DNA of 15,969 bases from Porphyrobacter sp. (GTDB taxonomy: Bacteria > Pseudomonadota > Alphaproteobacteria > Sphingomonadales > Sphingomonadaceae), in the NCBI GenBank assembly GCA_021732945.1, contig JAKFWB010000289.1:1-15969 (forward strand). The letters are read 5' to 3'. Each line of letters begins with the position of its first letter. Within the stretch, counting starts at the first letter, position 1. The notes under the pieces were generated by a model. The model made no database searches. It had not been told where the DNA came from and saw only the letters and a list, made by a program, of their open reading frames with translations. Position numbers and translations under genes: made by a program. Shown here one piece after another: positions 14,437 through 15,969 of the stretch.

Positions 14437-14450
14437 GAGACATAAAGTCT
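14418..14450 (+). promoter_or_regulatory. Candidate thioesterase promoter with second dyad
   Basis: TTGCGC (14418-14423) and CATAAA (14441-14446) are 17 bp apart and point towards the thioesterase gene. The dyad AGAC-N5-GTCT (14438-14450) covers this -10 box. It uses the same AGAC/GTCT units as the palindrome over the hxlR -10, in opposite order. The boxes match the consensus only moderately. Confidence 0.4.
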
Positions 14451-14478
14451 GTAATATAGATGTGATTGGAGCCTGCCC

Positions 14479-14922
14479 ATGTCCACCTCCCGCTTTGACT
14501 CCCCCGAAGCCGCCATCGCTTACATGAAGCGCGTTGCCGTCGGCCGCTCGGGCTTCGCGACATGGCTCGATGTTGAACCCATCACCGTGTGGGAAGGGCA
14601 AAGCGAGCTGCTGCTCCAGCTGCGGCCCGAAATGACCCAGCATCACGGCTTTGCTCACGGAGCAATCGTTGGCCTGATGGCAGACAATGCCTGCGCCTGG
14701 GCGGGGGCATCGGTCGCGGGCGATGTGGTGACGGGCGGCTACACCATCGACTTCCTGCGCCCGGCCAAGGGCGAGCGGCTGCGCGCCAAGGGCAGCGTTA
14801 TCAAGGCAGGCAAGCGGCAGGTGGTGGTGCGCGCCGATGTCTGGGCGGAAAGCGATGGCGCAGCGCCGGTGCATGTCGCGGCGGCGCAGGCGACGATCGT
14901 GCCCACGGGGATCGTCCCCTGA
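14479..14922 (+). CDS. PaaI-family hotdog-fold acyl-CoA thioesterase
   Basis: This is a small cytoplasmic thioesterase, 147 aa, the usual size for a single hotdog domain. The diagnostic segment is HHGFAHGAIVGLMADNACAW (residues 55-74). It holds the HG..HG turn and the acidic residue (Asp69) on the central helix that, in PaaI-type enzymes, acts in hydrolysis of acyl- or phenylacetyl-CoA. GGYTIDFLRPAKGERL is the typical following strand pair. TTGGAG lies about 8 bp before the ATG. The gene is divergent from hxlR and likely regulated by it; the NnrU-family gene 47 bp downstream may be co-transcribed. The acyl group hydrolysed is unknown. Confidence 0.9.
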   Translation: MSTSRFDSPEAAIAYMKRVAVGRSGFATWLDVEPITVWEGQSELLLQLRPEMTQHHGFAHGAIVGLMADNACAWAGASVAGDVVTGGYTIDFLRPAKGERLRAKGSVIKAGKRQVVVRADVWAESDGAAPVHVAAAQATIVPTGIVP

Positions 14923-14969
14923 CATAAGCGCGCTGGCCGATCCTTTCGCAGGATGATATCCCTACGCTT

Positions 14970-15647
14970 ATGGACGGGGCCATTATCACACTCATCGCGG
15001 CGAATATCGCCTTTGTCGGCACGCATTTTGCCATGTCGCACCCGCTGCGCGCCCCGCTGGTGAAGCTGCTCGGCGCGGGCGGGTTTCAGATCGCCTACAG
15101 CCTCGTCAGCTTTGCGGCGCTGGGGTGGGTCTATTTCGCCTTTATCGCTGCGCCCCCCGCCGACCTGCCGGGATCGGGCGACATTGGCTGGATCATCGCC
15201 ACCGCGCTCACCTGGCCCGCGATGGTGCTGCTGGCCGGGTCCTTCGTCGGCAACCCCGCGCTGCCATCCCCGATGGCCCAAGCGCAGGCGTTGGCCGAAC
15301 CCAAGGGCGTGTTTCGCGTGACTCGCCACCCGATGATGTGGAGCTTTGGCCTGTGGGCGGCCTCGCACATGGTGCTGCTGTGGAGCACCCGCACCATGGT
15401 CACCGCGCTGGCGATGGGTGTCCTCGCGCTGGTGGGCGCGCGGTTACAGGATACGAAGAAAGAGCAGCTGATGGGCGACGCCTGGGCGCAATGGGAGCGC
15501 AAGACCAGCTATTGGCCGCGCTGGGGCAAGTTGCTCAGCGTCGGCGCGGTGCCGCTGATTGCGGGCACGGCGCTGTGGCTGGCGGGAAGCTGGTTCCACC
15601 TGTGGCGCGCCGGCATCCCGGCGGGGGTGTGGAAGTGGTTGGGTTAA
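14970..15647 (+). CDS. NnrU-family integral membrane protein
   Basis: This 225-aa membrane protein has about six hydrophobic helices. The NnrU pattern is present: THFAMSHPLRAPLVKLLGAG near the N-terminus and FRVTRHPMMWSFGLWAASHM in the middle. Conserved His19, His24, His120 and His133 lie at membrane edges. NnrU was named for a gene near denitrification loci, and the plant zeta-carotene isomerase Z-ISO belongs to the same family and uses heme, so a heme or isomerase role is possible. No denitrification or carotenoid gene is in this window. No strong Shine-Dalgarno precedes the ATG at 14970. The stop lies 7 bp from the convergent stop of the next gene. Confidence 0.85.
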   Translation: MDGAIITLIAANIAFVGTHFAMSHPLRAPLVKLLGAGGFQIAYSLVSFAALGWVYFAFIAAPPADLPGSGDIGWIIATALTWPAMVLLAGSFVGNPALPSPMAQAQALAEPKGVFRVTRHPMMWSFGLWAASHMVLLWSTRTMVTALAMGVLALVGARLQDTKKEQLMGDAWAQWERKTSYWPRWGKLLSVGAVPLIAGTALWLAGSWFHLWRAGIPAGVWKWLG

Positions 15648-15654
15648 TCCCAGC

Positions 15655-15969
15655 TTAGGTTGTGTCGGGCGTGATGCAGTCCTTGGCGCGCGAGATCATC
15701 GTGGGCTCCGACACACGTGGCCCGCCGGGAATGCGACCGATCATCTTGTAGGCCTTGATCTTGACGAGGGCGAGCAGGTCCTGCGGGTCGACCTTTTCCG
15801 CTTCGGCATAGATCGTGCCGTAATGCGTGTAAGCCGCGATCCCGTTATCCTTGATCAGCGCGACATCGGCATTGCCGGGCTTGTCCTCCATCAGGTTGTT
15901 CACGGTGAACAGGTTGACGGCGCAATCGAAGCTGGCTTGCGCAGGCAGCTCCTTGAACGCCGCGCCGCC
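15655..15969 (-). CDS. Unrecognised protein, C-terminal part only
   Basis: An open frame enters from the right edge and continues for 104 residues to a TAA at 15657-15655. I do not recognise the family. The visible part is soluble and rich in charged residues, with a central segment THYGTIYAEAEKVDPQDLLA followed by a basic stretch LVKIKAYKMIGRIPGGPRV. It contains two cysteines, one in FDCAVNLFTV and one near the C-terminus (RAKDCITPDTT). Codon use matches its neighbours. It is convergent with the NnrU gene, 7 bp apart. The start and any signal peptide are outside the window. Confidence 0.7.
   Translation of the reverse strand, partial: GGAAFKELPAQASFDCAVNLFTVNNLMEDKPGNADVALIKDNGIAAYTHYGTIYAEAEKVDPQDLLALVKIKAYKMIGRIPGGPRVSEPTMISRAKDCITPDTT

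Noticed and set aside
14970..15647. Denitrification locus, suggested by NnrU
   Set aside because: No nitrite, nitric oxide or nitrous oxide reductase gene is present nearby, and NnrU-family proteins occur widely outside denitrifiers.

Overview
The window is GC-rich DNA with short intergenic gaps. Codon use, an exported-protein repertoire rich in amidohydrolases, a CYP153-type P450 and an IHF-beta gene point to an alphaproteobacterium. A marine Sphingomonadales member such as the Erythrobacteraceae is my best guess, made from protein style alone. No phage, insertion sequence, CRISPR array or conjugative gene is visible, so this looks like ordinary chromosome with a few noteworthy regulatory and evolutionary details.

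Layout, left: a 5'-truncated window edge cuts queG (minus strand, tRNA queuosine synthesis). It is divergent from a two-gene ABC exporter of the NatA/NatB type (766-3050). Next come a CYP153-like cytochrome P450 (3151-4491), preceded by a perfect TGACA-N4-TGTCA operator-like dyad, and an exported methionine-R-sulfoxide reductase msrB (4578-5078). A tandem PilZ (c-di-GMP receptor) gene lies convergent to msrB on the minus strand.

Middle: a tRNA-Leu(TAA) on the minus strand (5882-5963) precedes a CPA2/Kef-type cation:proton antiporter with a C-terminal TrkA-N-like domain (6069-7754). A roughly 280-bp intergenic element full of hairpins and bounded by imperfect inverted repeats follows (7762-8042). 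Then come ihfB and a short GntR (YtrA-like) regulator, both on the minus strand. The regulator is divergent from a POT-family peptide transporter (9063-10670).

Right: a probable operon for exported proteins (10760-14048) encodes an amidohydrolase with apparently intact metal ligands, a second amidohydrolase that overlaps it by 4 bp and has lost its metal ligands, and a periplasmic FKBP-type prolyl isomerase. Convergent to it is an HxlR-family regulator. Its promoter is strong-looking, carries a perfect 15-bp palindrome over the -10 box and places the predicted transcript start at the ATG (leaderless). Divergent from hxlR is a PaaI-type thioesterase, followed by an NnrU-family membrane protein. 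A minus-strand gene of unknown function runs off the right end.

The most interesting points are the active/pseudoenzyme amidohydrolase pair with its prolyl isomerase, the leaderless hxlR promoter with paired dyads facing the thioesterase, the 280-bp palindromic element, and a hairpin that could hide the ribosome binding site of the amidohydrolase operon. None of these amounts to a proven new system from sequence alone.
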